From NCBI GenBank assembly GCA_947650365.1, contig CANTAL010000148.1:434001-498000 (forward strand): a stretch of DNA of 64,000 bases. Direction: 5' to 3'. Under the pieces are notes generated by a model. It saw only the letters and a program-made list of their open reading frames with translations. It was not told where the DNA came from and did no database searches. Made by a program: the position numbers and the translations under genes. This DNA comes from Chamaelirium japonicum (taxonomy: Eukaryota; Streptophyta; Magnoliopsida; Liliales; Melanthiaceae). Positions within the stretch are counted from its first letter, which is position 1. Each line of letters opens with the position of its first letter. Below are positions 14,700-24,215 of the stretch, in pieces.

Positions 14700-17136
14700 G
14701 GATCGTACGAATGAATTAGAATGGATCCACCCAATGAATTAGAATGGATCGTACGAATGAATTAGAATGGATCGTATGAATGAATTAGAATGGATACATT
14801 CAAGCGAATGAATTAGAATGGATCGTACGAATGAATTAGAATGGATCATAGGAATGAATTAGAATGGACCGTGCAAATGAATTAGAATGGATACATTCAT
14901 GCGAATGAATTAGAATGGATCGTGCGAATGAATTAGAATAGATTATACGAATGAATTAGAATGGATCGTACGAATGAATTAGAATGGTTACATTCGTGTG
15001 AATGAATTAGAATGGATCGTATGAATGAATTAGAATGAATCGTGCAAATGAATTAGAATTGATCATACGAATGAATTAGAATGGATCGTACGAATGGATT
15101 CGAACGCATTGTACGAATGAATTAGAATAGATACATTTGTGCGAATGAATTAGATTGCATCGTACGAATGAATTTGAATGGATTGTACGAATGAATTAAA
15201 ATGGATCGTACGAATGAATTAGAATGGATCATGCGAATGAATTAGAATAGATCGTACGAATGAATTAGAATGGATCGTACGAATAAATTAGAATGGATCG
15301 TGCAAATGAATTAGAATGGATCCACCGAATGAGTTAGAATGGATCATGCGAATGAATTAGAATGGATCGTACGAATGAATTAGAATGGATACATTCGTGC
15401 GAATGAATTAGAATGGATCGGACGAATGAATTAGAATTGATCGTGCGAATGAATTAGAATGGATAATACGATTGAATTTGAATGGATCGTACGAATAAAT
15501 TAGAATGGATAAATTTGTGCGATGAATAAGAATGGAGCGTACGAATGAATTAGAATGGAGCGTACGAATGAACTAGAATGGATACATTCGTGCGAATGAA
15601 TTAGAATGGATCATATGAAAGAATTAGAATGGATCGTGTGAATGAATTAGAAAGGACCGTACGAATGAATTAGAATGGATATATTCTTGCGAATGAATTA
15701 GAATGGATCGTACGAATGAATTAGACTGGATCGTACGAATAAATTAGAATGGATACATTCATGCAAATGAATAAGAATGGATCGTGCGAATGAATTAGAA
15801 TCGATCGTACGAATGAATTAGAATGGATCGTACGAATGAATTAGATCGTACGAATGAATTAGAATGGATCGTGCGAATGAATTAGAATTGATCATACGAA
15901 TGAATTAGAATGGATCGTGCGAATGAATTAGAATGGATCGTACGAATGCATTAGAATGGATATATTCGTGCGAATGAATTAGAATGGATCATATGAATGA
16001 ATTAGAATGGATACATTTGTGCGAATGAATTTGAATGGATTGCACGAATTGAATTAGAATGGATCGTACGAATGGATTAGAATGGATCATACGAATGAAT
16101 TAGAATGGATCATACAAATGAATTTGAAAGGTTACATTCGTGAGAATGAATTAGAATGGATCGTGCGAATGAATTAGAATTGATCATACGAATAGATTAG
16201 AATGGATCGTACGAATGAATTAGAATAGATCGTGCGAATTAATTAGAATGGATCGTACGAACGAATTAGAATGGATCATACGAACGAATTAGAATGGATC
16301 ATACGAATGAATTAGAATGGATACATTCGAGCGAATGCATTAGAATGGATCGTACGAATGAATTAGAATGGATCATAGGAATGAAATAGAATGGATCATG
16401 CAAATGAATTAGAATGGATACATTCGTGCGAATGAATTAGAATGGATCGTAGGAATGAATTAGAATGGATCGTACGAATGAATTAGAATGGTTACATTCG
16501 TGCGAATGAATTAGAATGGATCGTACGAATGAATTAGAATGGATCGTGCGAATGAATTAGAATGGATCGTACGATCCATTCTAATTCATTCGTATGATCA
16601 ATTCTAATTCATTCGCACGATCCATTCTAATTCATTCGTACGATCCATTCTAATTCATTCGCACGAATGTAACCATTCTAATTCATTCATACGATCCATT
16701 CTAATTCATTTCTACGATCCATTCTAATTCATTCGCACGAATGTATCCATTCTAATTCATTTGCACGATCCATTCTAATTTACTCCTATGATCCATTCTA
16801 ATTCATTCGTACGATCCATTCTAATTCATTCGCTCGAATGTATCCATTCTAATTCATTCGTACGATTCATTCTAATTCATTCGCACAATCCATTCTAATT
16901 CATTCGTACGATCCATTCTTATTCATTCATACGATCCATTCTAATTCATTTGTATGAATGAATTAGAATGGATCGTACGAATGAATTAGAATGGATCGTA
17001 CGAATGAATTAGAATGGATCGTACGAACGAATCAGAATGGATCGTATGAATAAATTAGAATGGATCGTACGAATGAATTAGAATGGATACATTCGAGCGA
17101 ATGAATTAGAATGGATCGTACGAATGAATTAGAATG
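14700..17136. repeat. Segmental duplication within the satellite, copy 2
   Basis: This is the second copy of the segment starting near 12790. It includes the same minus-to-plus junction (16564-16577), the same short forward island and the same return to minus near 16950, all 2436 bp from their partners. The portion from about 15640 to 16165 has no counterpart in copy 1. It carries the long block that begins with the shortened GTGCGATGAATAAG unit. Confidence 0.85.
15520..15770 (-). repeat. Second higher-order block, marked by a shortened GCGATGAAT unit
   Basis: The block starts at a unit where GCGAATGAAT is shortened to GCGATGAAT. It continues through two GGAGCG units, a GAACTAG unit and a CATATGAAAG unit (90 bp from the start landmark), and ends at ATGCAAATG, 241 bp from the start. 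The 241-bp spacing is identical in copies starting at 32593, 45183 and 46911. All complete copies I found are in minus polarity. Confidence 0.82.
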
Positions 17137-18943
17137 GATCATAGGAATGAATTAGAATGGATCGTGCAAATGAATTAGAATGGATACATTCGTGCGAATG
17201 AATTAGAATGGATCGTAGGAATGAATTAGAATGGGTCGTACGAATGAATTAGAGTGGTTACATTCGTGCGAATGAATTAGAATGGATCATATGAATGAAT
17301 TAGAATGGATCGTACGAATCGATTAGAATGGATCGTACGAATGAATTAGAATGGATCGTACAAATGAATTAGAAAGGTTATATTTGTGAGAATAAATTAG
17401 AATGGATTGTACGAATGAATTAGAATGGATCGTACGAATGGATTAGAATAGATCGTACGAATGGATTAGAATGGATCGTACGAATGAATTAGAATGGATC
17501 ATACAAATGAATTAGAAAGGTTACATTCGTGAGAATGAATTAGAATGGATCGTGCGAATGAATTAGATTGCATCGTACGATCCATTCTAATTCATTCGCT
17601 CGAATGTATCCATTCTAATTCATTCGTACGATCCATTCTAATTCGTTCATATGATCCATTCTAATTTGTTCGCACGATCCATTCTAATTCATTCGTACGA
17701 TCTATTCTAATTCATTCGCATGATCCATTCTAATTCATTCATACGATCCATTCTAATTCATTCGTACAATCCATTCAAATCCATTCGTACGATGCAATCT
17801 AATTCATTCGAACAAATGTATCTATTCTAATTCATTCGTACAATGCGTTCTAATCCATTCGTATGATCCATTCTAATCCATTCGTACGATCCATTCTAAT
17901 TCATTCGCACGAATGTAACCATTCTAATTCATTCATATGATCCATTCTAACTCATTCGCACGATCTATTCTAATTCATTCCTATGATCCATTCTAATTCA
18001 TTCGTACGATCCATTCTAATTCATTCCCTCGAATGTATCCATTCTAATTAATTCGTACGATCTATTCAAATTCGTTTATACGATCCATTCTAATTCGTTC
18101 GTACGATCCATTCTAATTCGTTCGTACGATCCATTCTAATTCGTTCGTACGATCCTTTCTAATTCATTCGTACGATCCATTCTAATTCATTCGCACGATC
18201 CATTCTAATGCATTCGTATGATCCATTCTAATTCATTCCTACGAATTATTATAATTCATTCTCTCGAATGTATCCATTCTAATTCATTCGTTCGATCTAT
18301 TCTAATTCATTCGTACGATCCATTCAAATTCATTCGCATGATCCATTCTAATTCATTCGTACGATCCATTCTAATTCATTCGTATGATCCATTCGAATGA
18401 ATTAGAATAGATCGTGCGAATAAATTAGAATGGATCATAGGAATGAATTAGAAAGGATCGTGCAAATGAATTAGAATGGATACATTCGTGCGAATGAATT
18501 AGAATGGATCGTAGGAATGAATTAGAATGGATCGTACGAATGAATTAGAATGGTTACATTCGTGCGAATGAATTAGAATGGATCGTACGAATGGATTAGA
18601 ATGGATCATACGAATGAATTAGAATGGATCGTACAAATGAATTAGAAAGGTTACATTTGTGAGAATGAATTAGAATGGATCGTACGAATGAATTAGAATG
18701 GATCGTGCGATCCATTCTAATTCATTCGCTCGAATGTATCCATTCTAAATCATTCGTACGATCCATTCTAATTCATTCATACGATCCATTCTAATTCGTT
18801 CGCACGATCCATTCTAATTCATTCGTACAATCTATTCAAATTCATTCATACGATGCAATCTAATTCATTCGCACAAATGTATCTTTTCTAATTCATTCGT
18901 ATGGTCCATTCTAATTCGTTCGTACTATCCATTCTAATTCGTT

Positions 18944-18948
18944 CGTAC
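18944..18948. repeat. Target-site duplication, left copy
   Basis: CGTAC directly precedes the TG of the 5' LTR and matches the five bases after the 3' LTR. It is part of the monomer's CGTACG centre. Joining the two flanks restores an uninterrupted forward monomer. Confidence 0.95.
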
Positions 18949-19063
18949 TGTTGGGGGTGATTGAAACCCGATCAGGAGTTCGCTCTCCCGTGCTCACCCA
19001 GTCATCTTGACAGGGAGCGGGATCCACATTGGGCTGAAGGGGCCCAGGGCAAGCTCGTTCAGA

Positions 19064-19357
19064 AGCTCGCCCAAAGTTCGCCCAGGAGCTCGCCCAAAAG
19101 CTCGCTCTCACAGCCCGTGAGGAGCTCGCCCCGCTTGGAGCTGGATGGACACCTTGTATCTGAGTGCAGCTCGCCCCGCCAAGAGCTGGCGTTCCCCCAG
19201 ACCCCCCAGGAGCTCGCCCAAAGTTCGCCCAGGAGCTCGCCCAAAAGCTCGCTCTCACAGCCCGTGAGGAGCTCGCCCCGCTTGGAGCTGGATGGACACC
19301 TTGTATCTGAGTGCAGCTCGCCCCGCCAAGAGCTGGCGTTCCCCCAGACCCCGCAGG
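19064..19357 (+). repeat. 147-bp tandem duplication in the 5' LTR U3
   Basis: Two direct copies, 19064-19210 and 19211-19357, start AGCTCGCCCAAAGTTCGCCC. The only difference I see is in the final bases (CCCCCCAGG against CCCCGCAGG). Their place upstream of the TATA box suggests a duplicated promoter or enhancer segment; that role is inferred from position only. Confidence 0.9.
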
Positions 19358-19400
19358 AACACGACCAAATTCTGTAAATGGCTTAGACAAAGAGCGCGAA

Positions 19401-19590
19401 GGAGCTCGCCAATGCTCGCTCAGGAGCTCGCCAAAAGCTCGCTCAGGAGCTCGCCAAAGCTCGCTCAGGAGCTCGCCCAAGCTCGCTCAGGAGCTCGCCA
19501 ATGCTCGCTCAGGAGCTCGCCAATGTTCGCTCAGGAGCTCGCTCGAGCTCGCTCAGGAGCTCGCTCAAGCTCGCTCAGGAGCTCGCCAAG
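19401..19590 (+). repeat. GAGCTCGC short tandem repeats in the 5' LTR U3
   Basis: About nine imperfect units of roughly 20 bp contain GCTCAGGAGCTCGCC. Each holds the palindrome GAGCTC. They lie between the 147-bp duplication and the TATA box and recur in the 3' LTR. Confidence 0.88.
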
Positions 19591-19996
19591 CTCGTCCAGA
19601 CCCCTGTTTATCGAAGAGGTCGCTCCTGCGAGGTCCGACTCTTGATAAAAGTGGAGGGAAGGACGGAGCAACGGAGGATGAGGTCGCCCACAATAGAGCA
19701 GCATAAGGATTACCAGGTGTCAAGCACCCACTGAAGCTACGTGGACGTTTGCAGTCCATGGAAGCCCATCGGAGTCGGTTTGAAACCTCCCAGACTTGAA
19801 CATTCTAGAAGATTCCCCTGGCGGCAACAGAACAGCAGCAGCTGTCCCCCACTACTTCGTCAGGCGAGCTAGACGACAAAGAATGTCAGGAGCTCAAGTA
19901 CCAAGGACTGTCAGATCCACGTGAGCCAGCACATGGGGGCCTAGAAGGTGCCGGAAACAGCTTCCACGCGTCGTAACTAGATAGGTCGCCCATGTC

Positions 19997-20004
19997 TATA
20001 AATA
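19997..20004 (+). promoter_or_regulatory. TATA box of the 5' LTR promoter
   Basis: TATAAATA lies in the context GTCTATAAATACACAC, about 200 bp before the LTR end. Transcription would start near 20030. It is the best candidate for the promoter of the genomic and gag-pol RNA. Confidence 0.8.
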
Positions 20005-20202
20005 CACACCCCCAGGCTCCAAAGTACAGGTTCGAAATCCCTTTCACTACCACTTTGGTATACAACAGCTCTCCGTGGTGTTACCATAACTGACTTGAGC
20101 GTCGGAGGGTCTGCGCTCCTAAGGGAGCCAGCCGTTCTCACGTTTCTTTTTTCTTGATCTTACAGGTGGCTCGCAAGGACCAGGAAAAATCCCCCAAACA
20201 TT

Positions 20203-20219
20203 TGGCGCCGTCTGTGGGA
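20203..20219 (+). other. Primer-binding site
   Basis: TGGCGCCGTCTGTGGGA starts two bases after the 5' LTR, where minus-strand DNA synthesis is primed. The leading TGGCGCC must pair with a tRNA ending GGCGCCA; I do not assign the tRNA. The 90-bp leader (20201-20290) otherwise shows nothing recognisable before the gag ATG. Confidence 0.85.
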
Positions 20220-20290
20220 TCTCGAACTGGTTCCTGTGAGAACGCCCACGACCATACGGCTGTGCGTCAACGGCCTTAGAAACCCCAAAG

Positions 20291-22792
20291 ATGGCTCCGG
20301 CGACAAGGGGGCGTAGGCGGGCGAGGGCCCGTATGGGGTCTGTGCACAGCGAACCCCCCGCTGAGACTCCCCAGCCCTTTGTCCCGCTCAGTGACCAGCT
20401 CCTGTTGGAGATGTTGGCCACCCAGCGGGCGATGATGGAGGAGTTGACGCGCTTGCGTCAGGCTCCGGCGGCTAGCCGGCGGTCAGGACCTTCGAGACCC
20501 GCGTCCCCCGCGCGACCTCCCGTCTCCTCGCGTCTGCCCACGACCGCCCCAGCACGGCGAACTTCCCGACCGGAGCCCCCGGTTGAGAGGACGGCCGTGC
20601 GTGGAGCGAAGGAGACCCCGCTCACAAGGTTGCAGAAGCTTGTAACACAGCGGTCCAGCAACCAAGCGACCTCGCGTGCAACCATCCCTCGCCGACGTAG
20701 CCGGAGCGTTGACTCTGACGGATCGGAGGCGAGGTCTCAAGAGAGGGATCGCGACCCGCGTCATCGGCGACGAGGGAAAGAGCCTGCGGTGACTCTACCT
20801 TCCGAACCTCGAGAGGTGACGGCCTCCCACAGACCAACCGCCTCGCTGAAGGGATCCGCGCGCGAGCAGCCAGGAGGCCGCCGATTGGTGGCTCCCGAGG
20901 GTCGCCGTGGGGTGGATCCGACCCTTCCTAGAGGGAGTGCGCACGAGCGCCTAGGACCTGCGCAGCCACCTTTGGGATTTCTCCCCGGGCACTGGCAGCA
21001 ACCTAGTGCGCCAGTGGATTTACTGGAGGACCTCGCCGCCCACGGAGGAAGCTCGCCTTTCACCAGCGAGGTCCATCAAGGGGGTTTTCCTCACCACTGG
21101 ACCCCCCCGAAGTTTGTATTGTTCGACGGGTCGCAAGATCCCGTCGACCATCTCTTGGCCTACAGGAAACTTCTATTTTTCCGGGATCAGGACTATGTCC
21201 TGTGTCGCGCGTTTCCAAGCAGTCTGACCGGATCGGCATTGAATTGGTTCCACAAGCTGCCGTCCGGCGTGATCCCCAACTTTCCAACTCTCTCTAGGCT
21301 ATTCCTGGAGCAGTATCGCTGCAACAGGCAGCCCCCGAAGAGGATCGAATCTCTGTTCACTCTGGCCATGGGAGCTCGCGAAACGCTCCGATGCTTCGCA
21401 ACGCGATTCCGAAGCGCTTACCTCGCTCTGGAAGACGCGGCGGGCCAGGATCGTACCGCGGTGAGCGCCTTCAGAAGCGCCCTCCCCGAGGGGGGCAAGC
21501 TTCATGACGCCTTGGTGATCAAGGACCCTCGCACAATGGTCGAACTGTTCGCCCTGGTCCAGCAGCACATCAAGCTCGAGGATGCGGTGCTAGATCGGAA
21601 GGGAAAGGCGGTAGAACAGCGACCTCCTCCAGCTTTGCGACCTCTTGTCGTTAAAGCCGTGGAGAGGAGGGAGGTGCCACTTGCGGTACCCTTGCCCGGA
21701 CCGGCTGCAGCTCCTGCAATACAGCCCGCTGAAGCACCCGCGGTGGTCGCTGGAAGGCCGGCGAACTGGCGCTTGCCTCCGGGACCCGGGGAGCGGGACT
21801 TCACCGTGCTGACTCACTCGCCAGGGCAAATTTTCCATCAGATTCGGAATGAGCCTTTCTTCCAGTATCCGCCACCCCTACAGGTCGGAGAGCCCGGCTC
21901 TACCGACAACTCGCGGCGATGCGCTTTTCATCGAAGTCCTGGGCATCACACTAATAGATGCCGGGCTCTGAAAAACCACCTGGAGGACTTGATCGCGCTG
22001 GGGCATCTGACCCAATTCATCTCGCCACCAAGGAGGTTCGAGGTGATTCCAGAACGAGCTCCTCGGGAGGGAGATCGCCCAGGACTCGCGGAGCCCGCCT
22101 TACCTCCTCCTCCCCCGGGAGGACCGGCGATCTGCCACACCATTAGCGGGAGGTTGAGCGGCCCCAGATCAAGTAATGAAGCCCGCCGGCGAGTAAGGGA
22201 GATGGAGCGGGCGCAGAAGGTATTTTCTGTCTCCCTAACCCCTACTTTACTTCAAGCACCAAGGATGGAAGCCCGCGATTTCCTCTGGTTTTCAGAGGAT
22301 GACATGGCTGGGGTTGTCACTCCCCACAATGACCCCCTCGTCATACGCCTGATGATGGCAAACATCGAGGTGAGGCGAGCTCTAGTAGATTCAGGAAGCG
22401 CCGTTGACATCCTTTTCCTATCGGCCTACCTGCGAATGGGGTTGAGACTCGTCGATTTGTCTCCCTCGACGAGCTCCCTCAGTGGCTTCACCGGAGAGGT
22501 CGCCAAAGTAGCGGGAGAGATAACCCTTACCGTGACAGCGGGCCCGGAAGCTCGCCAAGTCCGCTTCGCGGTAGTTGACGGGAGTTCGGCCTTTAACGCC
22601 ATCCTCGGGCGGCCTTGGTTAAGGCAGATGAAGGCGGTGTCGTCACCCAACCATCAGGCCCTCAAATTCCCGACAGCAAGCGGGATTGTAGTCATTCGGG
22701 GAGATCAAGTAATCGCGACCAGATGCGAGCAAGATGCTCCTCACCTCATGGACTTGGAAGTCGCCGAGGCCAAGAGGCCCGCGCCATCCTAG
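20291..22792 (+). CDS. gag-pro: Gag-protease polyprotein
   Basis: This 833-residue frame starts at an ATG in good context (A at -3, G at +4). Residues 1-265 are Arg/Pro/Ser-rich, with a basic RS-like tract near 120-160, and probably disordered. The capsid-like gag domain spans about 270-440 and includes the motifs WFHKLP and LFLEQYRCN. A zinc knuckle at about 544-557 reads CX2HX4HX4C, with His in place of the usual second Cys. The aspartic protease follows, with active-site DSGS at about 700-703 and a downstream ILGRPWL near 771. Gag forms the particle and binds RNA; protease cleaves the polyprotein. The frame ends at a TAG in a leaky context and continues in phase into pol. I see no internal lesion, so this part looks functional. 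Confidence 0.93.
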   Translation: MAPATRGRRRARARMGSVHSEPPAETPQPFVPLSDQLLLEMLATQRAMMEELTRLRQAPAASRRSGPSRPASPARPPVSSRLPTTAPARRTSRPEPPVERTAVRGAKETPLTRLQKLVTQRSSNQATSRATIPRRRSRSVDSDGSEARSQERDRDPRHRRRGKEPAVTLPSEPREVTASHRPTASLKGSAREQPGGRRLVAPEGRRGVDPTLPRGSAHERLGPAQPPLGFLPGHWQQPSAPVDLLEDLAAHGGSSPFTSEVHQGGFPHHWTPPKFVLFDGSQDPVDHLLAYRKLLFFRDQDYVLCRAFPSSLTGSALNWFHKLPSGVIPNFPTLSRLFLEQYRCNRQPPKRIESLFTLAMGARETLRCFATRFRSAYLALEDAAGQDRTAVSAFRSALPEGGKLHDALVIKDPRTMVELFALVQQHIKLEDAVLDRKGKAVEQRPPPALRPLVVKAVERREVPLAVPLPGPAAAPAIQPAEAPAVVAGRPANWRLPPGPGERDFTVLTHSPGQIFHQIRNEPFFQYPPPLQVGEPGSTDNSRRCAFHRSPGHHTNRCRALKNHLEDLIALGHLTQFISPPRRFEVIPERAPREGDRPGLAEPALPPPPPGGPAICHTISGRLSGPRSSNEARRRVREMERAQKVFSVSLTPTLLQAPRMEARDFLWFSEDDMAGVVTPHNDPLVIRLMMANIEVRRALVDSGSAVDILFLSAYLRMGLRLVDLSPSTSSLSGFTGEVAKVAGEITLTVTAGPEARQVRFAVVDGSSAFNAILGRPWLRQMKAVSSPNHQALKFPTASGIVVIRGDQVIATRCEQDAPHLMDLEVAEAKRPAPS

Positions 22793-22798
22793 CAATTA
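22790..22798 (+). promoter_or_regulatory. Probable stop-codon readthrough signal between gag-pro and pol
   Basis: TAG is followed directly by CAATTA, which fits the CARYYA context known from tobamovirus-type leaky stops. The reading phase is unchanged and stays open for 1407 nt after the stop, in both the linker and RT. The first in-frame ATG afterwards is at 23090, already inside a conserved pre-RT motif (DMPGIDPEV). Internal initiation would therefore lose RT sequence. A GTG at 22940 is possible but unlikely as a plant start codon. Readthrough would set the Gag to Gag-Pol ratio. Confidence 0.75.
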
Positions 22799-24202
22799 CC
22801 GCTCGCAACGGCCGAGCTCCCGGGGAGCCCGCCGGGGACCTCCTCGCCTTATTCCCCTGCTCCATCCCCGGGTGGGAGCGGTGCGGACCTTAAGTCGAAG
22901 GAGGGTCGCCTGACAACCCCCAGAAGAGGAAGTTTTCCGGTGGCCGAACCACTTCAAGAGATCGACGTGGGCGGCGCAGAAGGGCCAAGAATTGTTAGTC
23001 TTGGGACCTCGTTAACCGAGGGCGAGGTCCAAGCCATAACCAGCTTGCTCAGGGAATACCGCGACGTATTCGCCTGGAGCTTCGCGGACATGCCAGGGAT
23101 TGACCCGGAGGTCGCCTGTCATCGTCTGCATATCGCGAAGGAGTTCTCGCCGGTCAAGCAGAAAGCTCGGCACATACCTGCAGCGAAGTCCGTTGCAGTG
23201 GCGGCAGAGATAGATAAGCTGGAGCGAGCCGGCTTCATCCGCGAGGCACATTTCCCCGAGTGGATCTCCAATATCGTGGCAGTGCCTAAGAAGAGCGGAG
23301 CGGTCAGAGTGTGCATCGACTTCTCCGACCTCAACAAGGCATGCCCGAAGGACGGATTTCCTCTTCCGAGAATCGGCGCACTGGTTGATGCAGCTGTCGG
23401 GTTCCGAGCTCTGTCCTTCATGGATGGATACTCAGGGTATAACCAAATACCCCTCCATCCTGAAGATCAGGAGAAGACCGCTTTCTACTCCGGAGCGGGC
23501 TACCAGAAGCTCTACTGCTATCGAGTGATGCCCTTCGGACTCAAGAACGCTGGAGCGACCTACCAAAGGTTAGTCACTCGCATGTTTAAAAATCAGATCG
23601 GCAGAAATGTCGAGGTCTATGTTGACGACCTTCTGGTAAAAAGTCGAGAGCGAGGAGGGCACGTCGCCGACCTCCGCGAAACCTTCGAGATATTGAGAAA
23701 GTTTCAAATGAGGCTGAACCCGGCGAAGTGCGCATTCGGGGTGACTTCGGGGAAATTCCTCGGGTACCTGGTCACCCACAGGGGGATCGAGGCCGACCCT
23801 GGGCAAATCCGAGCACTTGTCGAAATGCCCGCACCGAGAACCCGGCAAGAAGTCCAGAGATTGAGCGGACGAATCGCCGCGCTCAACCGGTTTATATCTA
23901 AATCCTCAGACAATTGCCGACCTCTTTTCGAGCTGCTGCGAAAAGGAGCGAGCATTTGCTGGGATGAAAATTGCGAGCGCGCCTTTCAGAAGATCAAAGA
24001 CTATCTTGCGAGCCCGCCGATCCTAGCGGCACCAAAAGATGGCGCCGAGCTTGGCGTGTATCTCGCAGTCACGGAGAACGCCGTAAGCGGGGTCCTGGTA
24101 GTGGAAGAAGCAAAGGTAGAGCGGCCTGTCTATTTTGTGAGCCACACGATGCTTCCCGCCGAGCTCCGGTATCGACCAATCGAGAAGGTCGCTTTGGCTT
24201 AG
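22793..24202 (+). CDS. pol: Pol, first part: reverse transcriptase and start of connection RNase H
   Basis: It reads in the gag-pro phase after the leaky TAG. A linker of about 60 codons, rich in Pro, Gly and Ser, leads to RT. RT motifs seen are FIREAHFPEWISNIV, RVCIDFSDLNKACPKD, SFMDGYSGYNQ (catalytic Asp codon at 23423-23425), MPFGLKNAGATYQR and YVDD at 23618-23629. The thumb and connection follow (FLGYLVTHRGIEADP; ALNRFISKSSDN). The first RNase H-like domain begins about 24030 but lacks the usual DAS motif (LAVTENAVSGVL instead), as in TAT elements where this copy has become a connection domain. It stops at TAG 24200-24202, which lies in a 15-bp duplication and is not in a readthrough context. 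Confidence 0.9.
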   Translation, partial: QLPLATAELPGSPPGTSSPYSPAPSPGGSGADLKSKEGRLTTPRRGSFPVAEPLQEIDVGGAEGPRIVSLGTSLTEGEVQAITSLLREYRDVFAWSFADMPGIDPEVACHRLHIAKEFSPVKQKARHIPAAKSVAVAAEIDKLERAGFIREAHFPEWISNIVAVPKKSGAVRVCIDFSDLNKACPKDGFPLPRIGALVDAAVGFRALSFMDGYSGYNQIPLHPEDQEKTAFYSGAGYQKLYCYRVMPFGLKNAGATYQRLVTRMFKNQIGRNVEVYVDDLLVKSRERGGHVADLRETFEILRKFQMRLNPAKCAFGVTSGKFLGYLVTHRGIEADPGQIRALVEMPAPRTRQEVQRLSGRIAALNRFISKSSDNCRPLFELLRKGASICWDENCERAFQKIKDYLASPPILAAPKDGAELGVYLAVTENAVSGVLVVEEAKVERPVYFVSHTMLPAELRYRPIEKVALA

Positions 24203-24215
24203 GTCGCTTTGGCTT
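24186..24215 (+). other. 15-bp perfect tandem duplication creating a premature TAG in pol
   Basis: AGGTCGCTTTGGCTT occurs twice in a row, 24186-24200 and 24201-24215. The duplication keeps the frame but makes TAG across the copy boundary (24200-24202). The encoded residues VALA appear on both sides of the stop. The following bases (GTCGCT) do not fit the CARYYA readthrough context. It is probably an inactivating slippage event. Confidence 0.92.

Larger units (their letters stand above)
1..18948. repeat. Satellite array, left part: 23/28-bp monomers with alternating polarity
   Basis: The stretch is built only of short tandem monomers; no gene or RNA is visible. The main monomer is 23 bp, core ATTCATTCGTACGATCC plus a six-base linker. 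A 28-bp class carries CGAATGTATCC or CGAATGTAACC in place of CGATCC. Approximate polarity blocks are + 1-640, - to 1555, + to 1860, - to 2325, + to 3362, - to 4468, + to 5055, - to 6770, + to 7873, - to 8015, + to 8215, - to 9195, + to 9533, - to 9775, + to 10028, - to 10842, + to 12232 (with a brief flip near 11880), - to 14132, + to 14512, - to 16568, + to 16952, - to 17575, + to 18393, - to 18708, + to 18948. Open frames here repeat a 23-residue pattern (23 x 3 nt) and are artefacts. I do not recognise the satellite family and cannot say whether it is centromeric, subtelomeric or interstitial. Confidence 0.97.
18949..20200 (+). repeat. 5' long terminal repeat, 1252 bp
   Basis: It starts TGTTGGGGGTGATTGAAACC and ends CCCCCAAACA, and matches the 3' LTR base for base by eye at an offset of 11410. 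It holds a 147-bp tandem duplication, a run of about 20-bp GAGCTCGC-rich repeats, and a TATA box near its end. This gives a long U3 and a short R-U5. Open frames on both strands in the repeats (for example 18961-19377 plus and 18911-19480 minus) are low-complexity by-products and are not called as genes. Confidence 0.96.

Noticed and set aside
1-18948. Telomeric repeat or rDNA spacer
   Set aside because: No TTTAGGG-like run, rRNA segment or rDNA promoter was seen. The 23-bp monomer is unrelated to both.
18911-19759. Open frames of 61-189 codons on both strands of the LTRs (the same set at 30345-31169)
   Set aside because: They consist of the GAGCTCGC and 147-bp repeats in several phases at once, and one runs out of the LTR into the satellite. 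There is no sign of coding selection.
22940-24202. Pol as a separate gene starting at GTG 22940
   Set aside because: GTG is a poor plant start codon, the frame is continuous with gag-pro, and the leaky TAG context gives a simpler explanation.
24200-24202. Second programmed readthrough site in pol
   Set aside because: The TAG lies on the boundary of a perfect tandem duplication, inside a domain, and is followed by GTCGCT. It looks like damage.
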